A DNA stretch of 64,000 bases, taken from Hippophae tibetana. Lineage: Eukaryota > Streptophyta > Magnoliopsida > Rosales > Elaeagnaceae. The translations under genes and the position numbers were made by a program. The stretch lies in the NCBI GenBank assembly GCA_037013495.1, contig CM072812.1, positions 72,981,340-73,045,339 of the forward strand. The letters are read 5' to 3'. Under the pieces are notes generated by a model, which searched no databases, was not told the DNA's origin, and saw only the letters and a list, made by a program, of their open reading frames with translations. Within the stretch, counting starts at the first letter, position 1. Each line of letters opens with the position of its first letter. This document shows positions 56,362 to 64,000 of the stretch, piece after piece.

Positions 56362-58934
56362 ATTTAACAAAATGTACATATTTAAAGTAATTTTTTATTT
56401 TATTGAAAAAAATTCAAACATATATATTTAATGAAAGATATTTGTGGTATTTTTTATTACAATATTCTTAATTTTTTTATTATTTTAAATCTTTATTAAA
56501 TATAAGTTTTGTAATAAGTGAAAAATATACTATAACTTTCGTGCATAAAAGCAAGAGAGCTATAAGAAGAAAAGAGACAGTGACCAAGGAAAGGTGATAT
56601 TGAAAACTGATGTAACTCTGTTACATGGCTAAAGCAACATAAACAAAGCTAGACAGAGTGCAAGGTCTATACCTGTTAGTAGGCTATATAATAAACTACT
56701 TAAAAGGAATCTTTGTTCGCATAACAACCCACTAAGTCACATATAATGCAAGAGCTGCACTCTTTTATTTACTTTCCAACGATATATATGTAAAACAATA
56801 CTTAAAATAAAATTATGGAATGACTAAAATAAAAAAAAATCCTATTAAACGAGCTATATAAAACTATAAAATTGCCTTTTTTTTAGTTGCAATAATTTAT
56901 TGACTTTGCCAGCAGTGAGACTGAGAGTTTAGAAGAAAATGGAAGGTAAAGTCTATATTATTTAGGTGGTTTTAAAATATTTTAATATAATTAGTATTTT
57001 ATTCCTATTAGAATTAGGATATGGGGTGTTTGACATGTATATTGTTTTCCAAATTCTTGTTATAATTCTAATTGAATTAGAAGTGATATTTCAGATAATC
57101 CTTTATCAAGTTGGATTAGAAATACATGTAAATGTGCTAATACTTTCCATACTCGATGTAAAATGAGATAGATTCTTATTTAACTTATCATATAACTCAT
57201 TATATTTAAAAATTTATCTTATTTTGAATATTTATATTTGTAATGGGTTGGGATGATATCAAAGAATGTGATACATCTCAATAATTTCCAAATAGATAAT
57301 TTTTCCTTCTTTTAAAAATGAAAGTAAATCAATAAAAATAATAAATGAAACATGAAATTTTATAGTAATTAGTGTTAAAAATATAATTTAACTTATTTTT
57401 ATGTTTTTATTTTTTAAGAAACATGCATAGTTAAATATATTGACAAATAAAAACATGTTTAATTAAGAAGTTGAAAGATATTATAATTTATTTCATATAT
57501 CATTAGAAAATATTTAAAATCTAGTTTCTAAAACTTTTTATAGAATATAATTTCGAATTTTCTATATGCTCATTTTATTAATGATCATTCAGATTTTATT
57601 GAATATTTCTAACTTATTTTTGAAATATAAATTATATTAACTCACATAATATTATAAATTATTTAATATACTATTAAAAAGATCTTAAAATTTTGTTTGT
57701 AATAAATTTCACGATTTATGATTTCAAGTTTTTAATAAATTATTCTCATTTTATAAATAATATTCAAATTTTATTGAATATCTTTGAATCATTTTTGAAA
57801 TATATTTAATATTAATTTATTAAAAAAATTATTGATTTCATATACTAGTAGAAAACTCTATACATCAAAACTCTCGGAATTTTATAGCTTGTGATTTCTA
57901 ATTTATAGAGAAAACTATGCTTATTTCATTAGAAATTATTCCTACTTTACTGCATATTTTAATACTTTAAACATAGTTTTTTCAATATTTCTTTTATATT
58001 TAATGGTTTCTATTTTCTTTTGTTTTCAAATGTTATTTAAGATTATCTTATTAGGCAGATAATTTAAAAAAAAATCAATGTCATTTTATTAATAGAAGTT
58101 ATATATTGTTTGGAAAAAAAAAAGAATGAGTTTATTAAAAAAACATATTATGTTACTAAAAAGGAATATTAATTTTTTTAATAAACTTACTCATTTCATG
58201 TTATTAAATAAGTATGTATATATTATTTTCAAAAAAAATAATCAACTTATCATAAAAGAAATTAATAGCTAAATAAAATAAGTAAAAAATAAATAAATTT
58301 TAAGTTAAATTGAATTTTAATTATGGTAAATGATAATCCGTATCCCGGGTTGGGTCTAAAATCATTAAAGATAAATTAAATGGGATTGGTATAGAATGGA
58401 TAGGTAATTTTACATCTCTACTATATATTGTGTATCATACAATATCAGATTCGTTGGAGCAATCATTTGAATTAGAGTCATCAGCTACCAACCTGTGGGA
58501 TTCCATCTTTGGTTCGTGGAGTTTTTCGGTCCTTGATTCTTGACTACATCATGCATCCCTGAAGATGTGCTTTCATCGTTGTGCGGTAATAATTGTTTAC
58601 TTGCAAGTTTGTACTTTTAATATTGCTTTTGTATTACCACATAATCTTTGAAAGCAATTAGATGTATGTGAGAATTTGGTTTTTTTTTTTTTTTGGTGTG
58701 TTTATACTCTCTTTTTAATTAGGTTGATATTTTTAGATATGTTATTATTAGAGTAGATTTTTCATATAAAAAATCAAATTATATAAATTTTTATGTATCA
58801 TATATCATATTATTATTATTTAATCATAAATTATTATTATTTATTTTAATAATTCAAATTAATTCCTGAGTTGAATATATAAACGGTCTATATATTCTTA
58901 GTCCATTTCCATGCCAATCTTAAGTACTTGGAAG
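56362..58934. other. AT-rich intergenic, no feature seen
   Basis: Mostly AT-rich DNA. The ORF at 56966-57166 is hydrophobic and has no recognised similarity. 58430-58680 is less AT-rich but shows no gene. A T run is at 58679-58695. Confidence 0.5.
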
Positions 58935-59024
58935 GAAGTTGAGAACAATCTACTCTTACCATTAGAAGTTGAGAACAATCTACTCTTACCATTAGAAGTT
59001 GAGAACAATCTACTGTTATCATTA
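58935..59024. repeat. 30-bp tandem triplication across the LTR junction
   Basis: Three units of GAAGTTGAGAACAATCTACT plus CTTACCATTA start at 58935, 58965 and 58995. The third reads GTTATCATTA at its end and overlaps the first bases of the LTR at 59014 (TGTTATCATTAG). The repeat thus contains both host flank and LTR-like sequence. Confidence 0.85.
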
Positions 59025-59329
59025 GAAATTTCAGAGAGGTAAAGGGAAGAAGAGAAGGTGAGAAAGAAAGGTAATTGTTATATATTTCTCCTCTTTCTCA
59101 CTTCAAATACTTTGGCTATATATAGCCTTACATGTAACTAATTCTTGACATCCCTTAACATAATCATAGTTCCTCTGCACGGCTTGATTGGGGTCCCTTT
59201 TTGTGTGTTGTTTGCGCTTATTGGTGGCAACATGTGTTTCTTACGTATTATGCCGTTTGTGGTCCCCTCCCCCAGTGTCTCGTGCCCATGTGTTGCGCCA
59301 AGCAGCTCGAGCACATTATGCTCATAGCA
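59014..59329 (-). repeat. 3' LTR of the gene-capturing element
   Basis: 316 bases. On the minus strand it starts TGCTATGAGCATAAT and ends at TAACA. It contains GGCTATATATAGCC (59114-59127), a palindromic TATA box. It matches the right copy with scattered differences. Confidence 0.85.
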
Positions 59330-59346
59330 TTCTATCCCCCTCTTTC
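59330..59346 (-). other. Polypurine tract
   Basis: On the minus strand GAAAGAGGGGGATAGAA immediately precedes the 3' LTR; this is the usual plus-strand primer for LTR elements. Confidence 0.8.
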
Positions 59347-59540
59347 GAATCCTTGTCCTCAAGGATGAAGCTGAAGTATGATTTGGTAAGATTACAGCAT
59401 GTACTTTGAGACAGAAGCAAAAGGTAGCCCTAAATTGACCTTGGAGCAAGCCCATAGTTCCAAGGAAAGTTGCTTCGATGCTAAGGCCACACCCACTTGT
59501 TATTATTTTCCATTCAACCGACTGCTCTGTAATTGAAACA
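59347..59540 (-). pseudogene. Ty3/gypsy integrase C-terminal tail
   Basis: Directly after the MDH fragment the frame continues as RRPVSITEQSVEW and SIEATF, then about 60 codons later an out-of-frame LEDKDSKEG-like segment just before the polypurine tract. This pattern (QWLVxW...EATW...FP...LEDK...GG) is that of the extreme C-terminus of gypsy integrases. It is the only internal trace of the parent element. The similarity is short and by eye. Confidence 0.5.
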
Positions 59541-59794
59541 GGCCTTCTGGAAACACCAGCTGGTATGACTATTATATTTACACCTTTTAATGAGTAAGCT
59601 AAATAAGCATTTCCTGTGAAATCCATAACTTGAGAGGGACGGTTACAGTGACTAAAATCAGCAACAACTCTATTGACATTTGCTATATCATAAAGATTTA
59701 GTGCAGAAACCATTAGAGACCTCTTGATAAGGAGTGATAGGGGCTGGCCTATCCCTCTGGCAGTTCCAAGAATGGCTACTTTATAAGATGCATG
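59541..59794 (-). pseudogene. Captured fragment of plastid NAD-malate dehydrogenase
   Basis: About 84 codons beginning SYKVAILGTARGIGQPLSLL, the Rossmann-fold start of NAD-malate dehydrogenase (normal glycine-rich loop GAAGGIGQP). They continue with SALNLYDIANV, FSHCNRPSQVMDFTG and LKGVNIIVIPAGVSRRP. The SHCNxPSQVxDFTG segment is characteristic of the plastidial form rather than the mitochondrial or peroxisomal forms. The catalytic half is absent, and substitutions in the nucleotide-binding loop make activity impossible. No intron is visible, but the plastid gene may lack introns there. Confidence 0.85.
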
Positions 59795-60124
59795 TGATTG
59801 CAAGTGGTATCAAAACCCCTAATCCATTTTTTGGTTTTTTTTGCATAAAAGATCTTCGGATAGCTACATTGCTTTCCTTGTTGAGAAAAAATGATTCTGA
59901 CTCGCAACTCAAGGAACTTACTGCCTTGAGACTAATGAAGCTATTGACATAGATTATGGAGTTAAACCTAAATGTACATGGGTTTACCTTTGAAAGTGAG
60001 CTCACTTTGGGGCTAAGAGAGGAAGTTGTTCCAATTGAGAGGATAATTGTTGATGTTGTTGCCTTCAATTGTGTGTGGGTTATTAATTTACTGTCGTAAC
60101 TCCACAGGTGCTTATGACTTGTAA
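59795..60124 (-). other. Unassigned segment between the MDH and PPR fragments
   Basis: About 330 bases, open on the minus strand in the same ORF as the PPR piece but without recognisable similarity in either direction. It might be UTR of a captured transcript. Confidence 0.4.
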
Positions 60125-60512
60125 CAAGGATGAACCCCTTAATCAGAGTATCGTAATAGTAAGTATCTGGAACCAAACCACTCTTGATCATCTCACCAAA
60201 CAAAGTATTATAAGTACTTACATCTGGCCAATAATCGAACCTTAACATCCTCTTATACACAGCTAATGCTAACATGATAATCTCATTTTGAACCAAAATT
60301 GTCAGTATGCAATTGTAAGTAAAGAGACTAGGCTTACATTTAAAACCTCCCTTCCGGTCAAACACTTCAATAGCCTTTTCAGCCAAACCAAATTCAATAT
60401 TCCTATTGATGAATACGGTCAATGCATAAGAATCAATTGAAACCCCACATTCCCTTCCTACAGTTCTTACCTCAGTTGTTGATGCTATTGAACCACGTAT
60501 TTTTAAGAGCTT
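60125..60512 (-). pseudogene. Captured fragment of a pentatricopeptide repeat (PPR) gene
   Basis: About 125 codons with PPR rhythm: DSYALTVFINRNIEFGLAEK then AIEVFDRKGGFKCKPSLFTY, then NCILTILVQNEIIMLALAVY, then PDVSTYNTLFGEMIKSGLVPD and TYYYDTLIKGF, i.e. about three 35-residue repeats. PPR proteins bind organelle RNA. The frame is open for the fragment but lacks both ends of any such protein. Which PPR gene it came from is unknown. Confidence 0.85.
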
Positions 60513-60539
60513 CAGGGTAGTATTTCATCTAAGTCTAAG

Positions 60540-61345
60540 AACCACATTTTGGATTCCAGGTACACCATCAGCCTCATCAAGCTGTAAATCTTCCTGGGTA
60601 GCTAAAACAAGTTTCTTGCCTTCAAATTCCTTAAGCTGGCCAATATCATACTCATCAATAGCATCAACCATGTAGAGAACTTCAAAACCTGTCTTTTTAA
60701 GCTTCTCCAGGAAAGAAGAGTTCTTAACAGCCTTCTTGCTTCCACTAGTGATGTAATAAATGTCATTTTGGCCATCCTTTATTCTAGTGACATAATCCTT
60801 CAGACTAGTCATCTTATTACCACTTTTGGTTGAGTGGTAACACAACAATTCAACAAGCTTTGTCATGTTTTGGGAGTCCTCATGGATACCTAATTTAAGG
60901 TTCTTTGAAAAAGATTCATAGAACTTGTTGTAATTTTTTTTTCTGTAATCTAAAAGAAAAGCTCAATGCACTTTTTGACGAAGTTCTTACGACTAACCTT
61001 CAGTATCTTGTCCTGGTGAAGCATCTCTCTTGATCAAAGTTAACAATATCCTTCATAAAACTAAGATATTCAGGCATTAGCTCCTCATAGTTATCCATAA
61101 TGAAGACACACTGAACATACAACTTGATGCTATTGGGTTTCTTCTTTGAGTCAAAGAGAGCCCTCTTTGGAACAAAAAAGACAGCCTTAAACTCTAGTTG
61201 TCCCTCAACTGAGAAGTGCTTCACAATAAGATGCTCTTCCCTGTCATTGGTAAGAATCCTATAGAAAGTAGAATACTCTTCCTTGGTAATCTCCTCTGGC
61301 TTCCTCATCCAGCTAGGCTTTTGCTTGTTACGGTTGAATTTCAAA
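60540..61345 (-). pseudogene. Captured fragment of cytosolic HSP90
   Basis: About 265 codons of the HSP90 middle and early C-terminal region. It runs from [19 protein letters not shown] through [19 protein letters not shown] and [20 protein letters not shown], then past a frameshift to [19 protein letters not shown], and on to [19 protein letters not shown] and [10 protein letters not shown]-like coding to [20 protein letters not shown]. The ATPase and dimerisation ends are missing. Breaks include a frameshift and small deletion near 61005-61020 and a stop near 60938. The run is continuous without introns, as expected of a cDNA copy. Confidence 0.93.
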
Positions 61346-61389
61346 GGGAGGTTGAAGAAGAGCACAGAAAAGAAGGAGCTAGGTTTAAT

Positions 61390-61740
61390 AATTTTCTCCA
61401 CATCCTCTTTATTTCTCTCAACCAATCGTCCTCTCAAATGTTCTAGTGCATCTCTAAGTTTCTTTAGAATAACATGCCATTCTAAAGAAGCCATTTCTCT
61501 TAACTCGGCCTCTTTAGGTATCTTAGCAGTAGCAGAAAAATTCTTGTCAAATTTACAGGCAAGATCTCCAACTAAGAGACATTTGTGCTAATCTGAGAGC
61601 TTGGTATTTTCCCTTTCAACAACCTTCTTTAAAGATGGCCCGATTTGATCCTTCTTTGGCTCTTCTAGAATCTGATTATCAGCTCTTAATTTATACTTGG
61701 GGAACCAAATAGAAGTAAAACTCATATCAGTAGAGATAGG
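61390..61740 (-). pseudogene. Captured fragment of a SCAB-type actin-binding protein
   Basis: Reading from 61740: FTSIWFPKYKLRADNQILEE, then KKVVERENTKLSD, then [11 protein letters not shown], then [20 protein letters not shown] and [13 protein letters not shown]. This order matches the N-terminal region of plant stomatal closure-related actin-binding protein (SCAB1). There is a stop near 61590 and the fragment ends abruptly before the HSP90 part, with about 45 bases of filler. No intron is seen. I am fairly but not fully sure of the family. Confidence 0.75.
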
Positions 61741-62783
61741 AAAAATTTCCTTCATATGCATCACTTCTTCAATTGTTGATGAAATGGAGTGACTTTTCTT
61801 CGCGTTCTCAACTTTAGCAAAAACTTTGATATACTTCAGAACCTTAATCGTCGTGGAAGTCTTCTCAACAACTTCAGCTGAGTCACTGAATACAAGGGCC
61901 ATTTTAGGAGCAGACTCAATACTTTGACCACGAGTCATAACCAGAGATGGGATAATAGAGGTAGTCATAGCCAATACAAGATCGTATCATTTCTGGTTAG
62001 TCTTACAGTGCCATCGATGCCAGATCTTACCTGGATCGAATATACAACCTCATCGGCCCTTGTTTCCGACAGTTCTCTAACCACCTCCACCATAAACCCT
62101 GAGCCACTTACCAAAATACATGTGTCTGGTATCCCAACGAGGTAAGCGTCTCACCCGATAGGGTTTCTCACGGGTAGCCTTAACATACAGATCGACCATT
62201 TCTTCGTGGGTCGGGTCTAGAGATTCATATAAAGGCTTGAGACGAAGCCCATTATGAGGGAGCCTAGTGGAAGGCAGGAGGCTATCTTTACGATATAGGC
62301 TTGCTTCCTAGGCAGGTATATGGGCTGATTTTGGGAGCCCAACTGGTGGTGATCCACAGAACCTCGGCTTAGGTTCTGTATAACCCATCATTACCTGTTC
62401 TTGTAACACATAAATACAACTCTTACTGGTCCTGAGTTCTGAGGTTTGTAATTGGCTCATCGCGAAGGAATCAGTGTGTGGAGCTTTAGGTTTCTCGAAG
62501 GTCTCTAGTGGTGTACGAAGGTGTGGTTGTAAGCTAATGTGCTTCAAAGGAAGTTGGTGTGGTTTCGATGAGTTGTGGAAGGTGTGAAGAGCTCTCAACT
62601 CAAAGGTTTCAAACGATTTACTCCTCTGATTGTCAAGATAGGGAGCCGGTGATGAGTTATGGGTGGTGCGAAGAGCTCACAGCTCGATCAACACCAGTTG
62701 TAAGATGGCGTTTATTCGTTCAAGGGTATCAGATTCCTCATCAGAGGTCTCTATGTTGGATCGGTTCCGGTTGTCCATGATTG
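61741..62783 (-). other. 5' internal region of the gene-capturing element
   Basis: The first ORF after the primer site starts MDNRNRSNIETSDEESD (ATG at about 62780) and soon stops. Later open pieces (62598-62308, 61974-61740) are Ser/Thr/Pro-rich or unassigned. It could be a gag remnant, a leader, or further captured host sequence. This block is less AT-rich than its surroundings. Confidence 0.4.
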
Positions 62784-62802
62784 GAACCGGATTTGATACC
62801 AT
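62784..62802 (-). other. Primer binding site, tRNA-Met type
   Basis: On the minus strand the LTR ends CTAACA, then A, then TGGTATCAAATCCGG. The first eight bases equal the usual initiator tRNA-Met site (TGGTATCAGAGCC); the next ones differ. This sets the element's direction. Confidence 0.8.
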
Positions 62803-63116
62803 TGTTAGGAGTAGAAATTTCAGAGAGGTAGGGGAAGAAGAGAAGGTGAGAAAGAGAGGTAATTGTTATATATTTCTCTTCTTTCCTACTTCAAATACTT
62901 TGGCTATATATAGCCTTACATGTAACTAATTCTTGACATCCCTTAATAGAATCACAGTTCCTCTCCACGACTTTATTGGGTCTCTTTTCGTGTATAGCCT
63001 GCGCTTGTTGGTGGCAACGTGTGTTTCCTGCATATTGTGCAGTTTTTGGTCCCTTCTCCCAACGTCTTACGCCCATGTGCTACGCCAAACAACTCGATAA
63101 AATTATGCTAGTATCA
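62803..63116 (-). repeat. 5' LTR of the gene-capturing element
   Basis: 314 bases. On the minus strand it starts TGATACTAGCATAAT and ends CTAACA. It has the same GGCTATATATAGCC TATA palindrome at 62902-62915, which would place the RNA start about 30 bases further, near 62875. Confidence 0.87.
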
Positions 63117-64000
63117 TCTTCAACTTGAATACAAATGATTAAACACATCTCCTAAAACCTTGAGCATGAATACAAAGTAAAACATAATTTTCTCCTCTAC
63201 TCTCTACAGCACCTTACTCTGAGTTGGTTAACTGTAGAGTTCTTTCTTGTGCACGTCTATTTTCATCCAAGTTATTTGATCTATTTTCCATCGAAGACCT
63301 TTCCATTCATCTCCAATTTTTAACAGGTTTGAGAAGCTCCTTCTCTCTAACTCAAATTAATTCTTTAAAAAAGATAAAGGAAATTTTTTTTCATCTTATT
63401 GATTTCTCTCATCTAAAAGCAAAGTCTTCATCTTATTACAAGTTTTTAAAACTACTCATCAATCTCAAAGAATTATTTTGTCTTATAAAGGTGGTTTCAG
63501 GTAATATAGAAGAAGATGATCCAAATTTGTTCTCCTATTTTAATATGAGTTAAAATTATTATGTTAATATTTTAGGGTGAGATGTATAAAAATAAAATGA
63601 ATGTTAATTTAATATTTTTGTTTCTGTAAATTAACTTTTTGGTTTTACCCATAATAAGGTTGAGTACTTTTATTCTACAATTTTGGTATGTTTTGATCTT
63701 AAGTGAAATTGATCTTATTTGACATATGTATGTACTTGGTATGTTCTTTGACTTTCTTCTTGAATGTTAATGAATGGAACTTGTGAGGATATTTTACAAT
63801 GTACTCAAAACTTCATCAATTTTAAAATATTTAAGCGGGTAGAATTATGTTTTCTTAAAATTCATACTTGTGAAAATTTTATTAGGTAGAGAAATAGATC
63901 TCCCGAGACAATTATCAAGCACTTGAAGAGACTTTTAAACTTGTTTTCGCTAGTTATCTAATTAGATTTTGGAGTGATGGATCCATCAAAACTTTTGAGT
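63117..64000. other. Unassigned right flank
   Basis: An ORF of 109 codons at 63224-63553 is Ser/Leu/Lys-rich with no recognised motif, and its start and composition give no support for a gene. The rest is AT-rich and non-coding as far as I can see. Confidence 0.4.

Larger units (their letters stand above)
59014..63116 (-). mobile_element. LTR retrotransposon carrying four captured host gene fragments
   Basis: Direct repeats at 59014-59329 and 62803-63116 match along their length. A tRNA-Met-like primer site lies inside the right repeat and a polypurine tract inside the left one, so the element reads on the minus strand. The interior, from its 5' side, has an unassigned leader or gag-like part, then fragments of SCAB, HSP90, PPR and plastid NAD-MDH genes, then a short Ty3/gypsy-like tail. 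All four fragments lie in the element's sense direction and lack introns where this can be judged. No RT, integrase core or protease was found, so it would depend on another element. Flanking bases TCTAC and TCTTC are a possible imperfect target duplication. Confidence 0.85.

Noticed and set aside
59138-59803. A complete malate dehydrogenase ORF of 221 codons
   Set aside because: Only the first 84 or so codons match MDH. The rest is a retroelement tail and LTR read through in frame.
60525-61974. A working HSP90 gene on the minus strand
   Set aside because: Only the middle part is present, with a frameshift, a stop and foreign sequence fused at both ends, all between two LTRs.
63224-63553. 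ORF of 109 codons at the right edge
   Set aside because: No motif, and nothing in the surroundings suggests a gene; it could be a partial exon but I cannot support it.

Overview
This is a gene-poor, AT-rich stretch of nuclear DNA from a flowering plant, most likely a eudicot. The evidence is two intronless UDP-glycosyltransferase genes of the plant UGT73 type, CACTA (En/Spm) transposons with TNP2 transposase and a Ulp1-like protease, Ty1/copia and Athila-type Ty3/gypsy retrotransposons, an old caulimovirid (plant pararetrovirus) insertion, and fragments of plant genes (plastid NAD-malate dehydrogenase, cytosolic HSP90, PPR, SCAB actin-binding protein). I cannot name the species. The only coding genes that look intact are the two glycosyltransferases at 9241-10713 and 34278-35744, both on the plus strand. 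They look like tandem duplicates now separated by about 23.5 kb of mobile-element debris.

Layout. 1-1430: unassigned, with an irregular T-rich tandem repeat. 1430-6950: non-autonomous CACTA element (copy 1), lacking its left terminus and its whole transposase. 7020-9165: AT-rich, with MITE-like remnants. 9166-10713: first UGT. 11320-13430: 3' end and LTR of an Athila-like gypsy element. 13590-20330: decayed, circularly permuted endogenous pararetrovirus (movement protein, coiled coil, coat protein, protease, end of RNase H, transactivator, promoter, leader, first ORF). 20330-23488: unassigned. 23489-30016: Athila-like gypsy element, pol mostly deleted. 30117-30556: foldback MITE. 32925-34160: two diverged copies of one segment directly upstream of the second UGT. 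34278-35744: second UGT.

36845-55765 is a nested stack. A Ty1/copia element was entered by an 11-kb CACTA element (38156-49220, target duplication TGA), which was itself entered by a gypsy LTR now present as a solo LTR (41721-43690). A second LTR of that gypsy family, in the opposite orientation and with part of its 3' UTR, interrupts the copia pol gene (51566-53955). 55795-56356 is a separate solo LTR with a 5-bp target duplication and an internal 33-bp repeat.

59014-63116 is the most unusual object: a 4.1-kb minus-strand LTR element with about 315-bp LTRs, a tRNA-Met-like primer binding site and a polypurine tract. Its interior is mainly intron-free fragments of four unrelated host genes (SCAB, HSP90, PPR, plastid NAD-MDH), all in the sense orientation of the element. 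It appears to be a gene-capturing retrotransposon comparable in principle to maize Bs1.

No tRNA, rRNA or CRISPR features were seen. All boundaries and family calls come from reading the sequence by eye; no alignment or database search was run.
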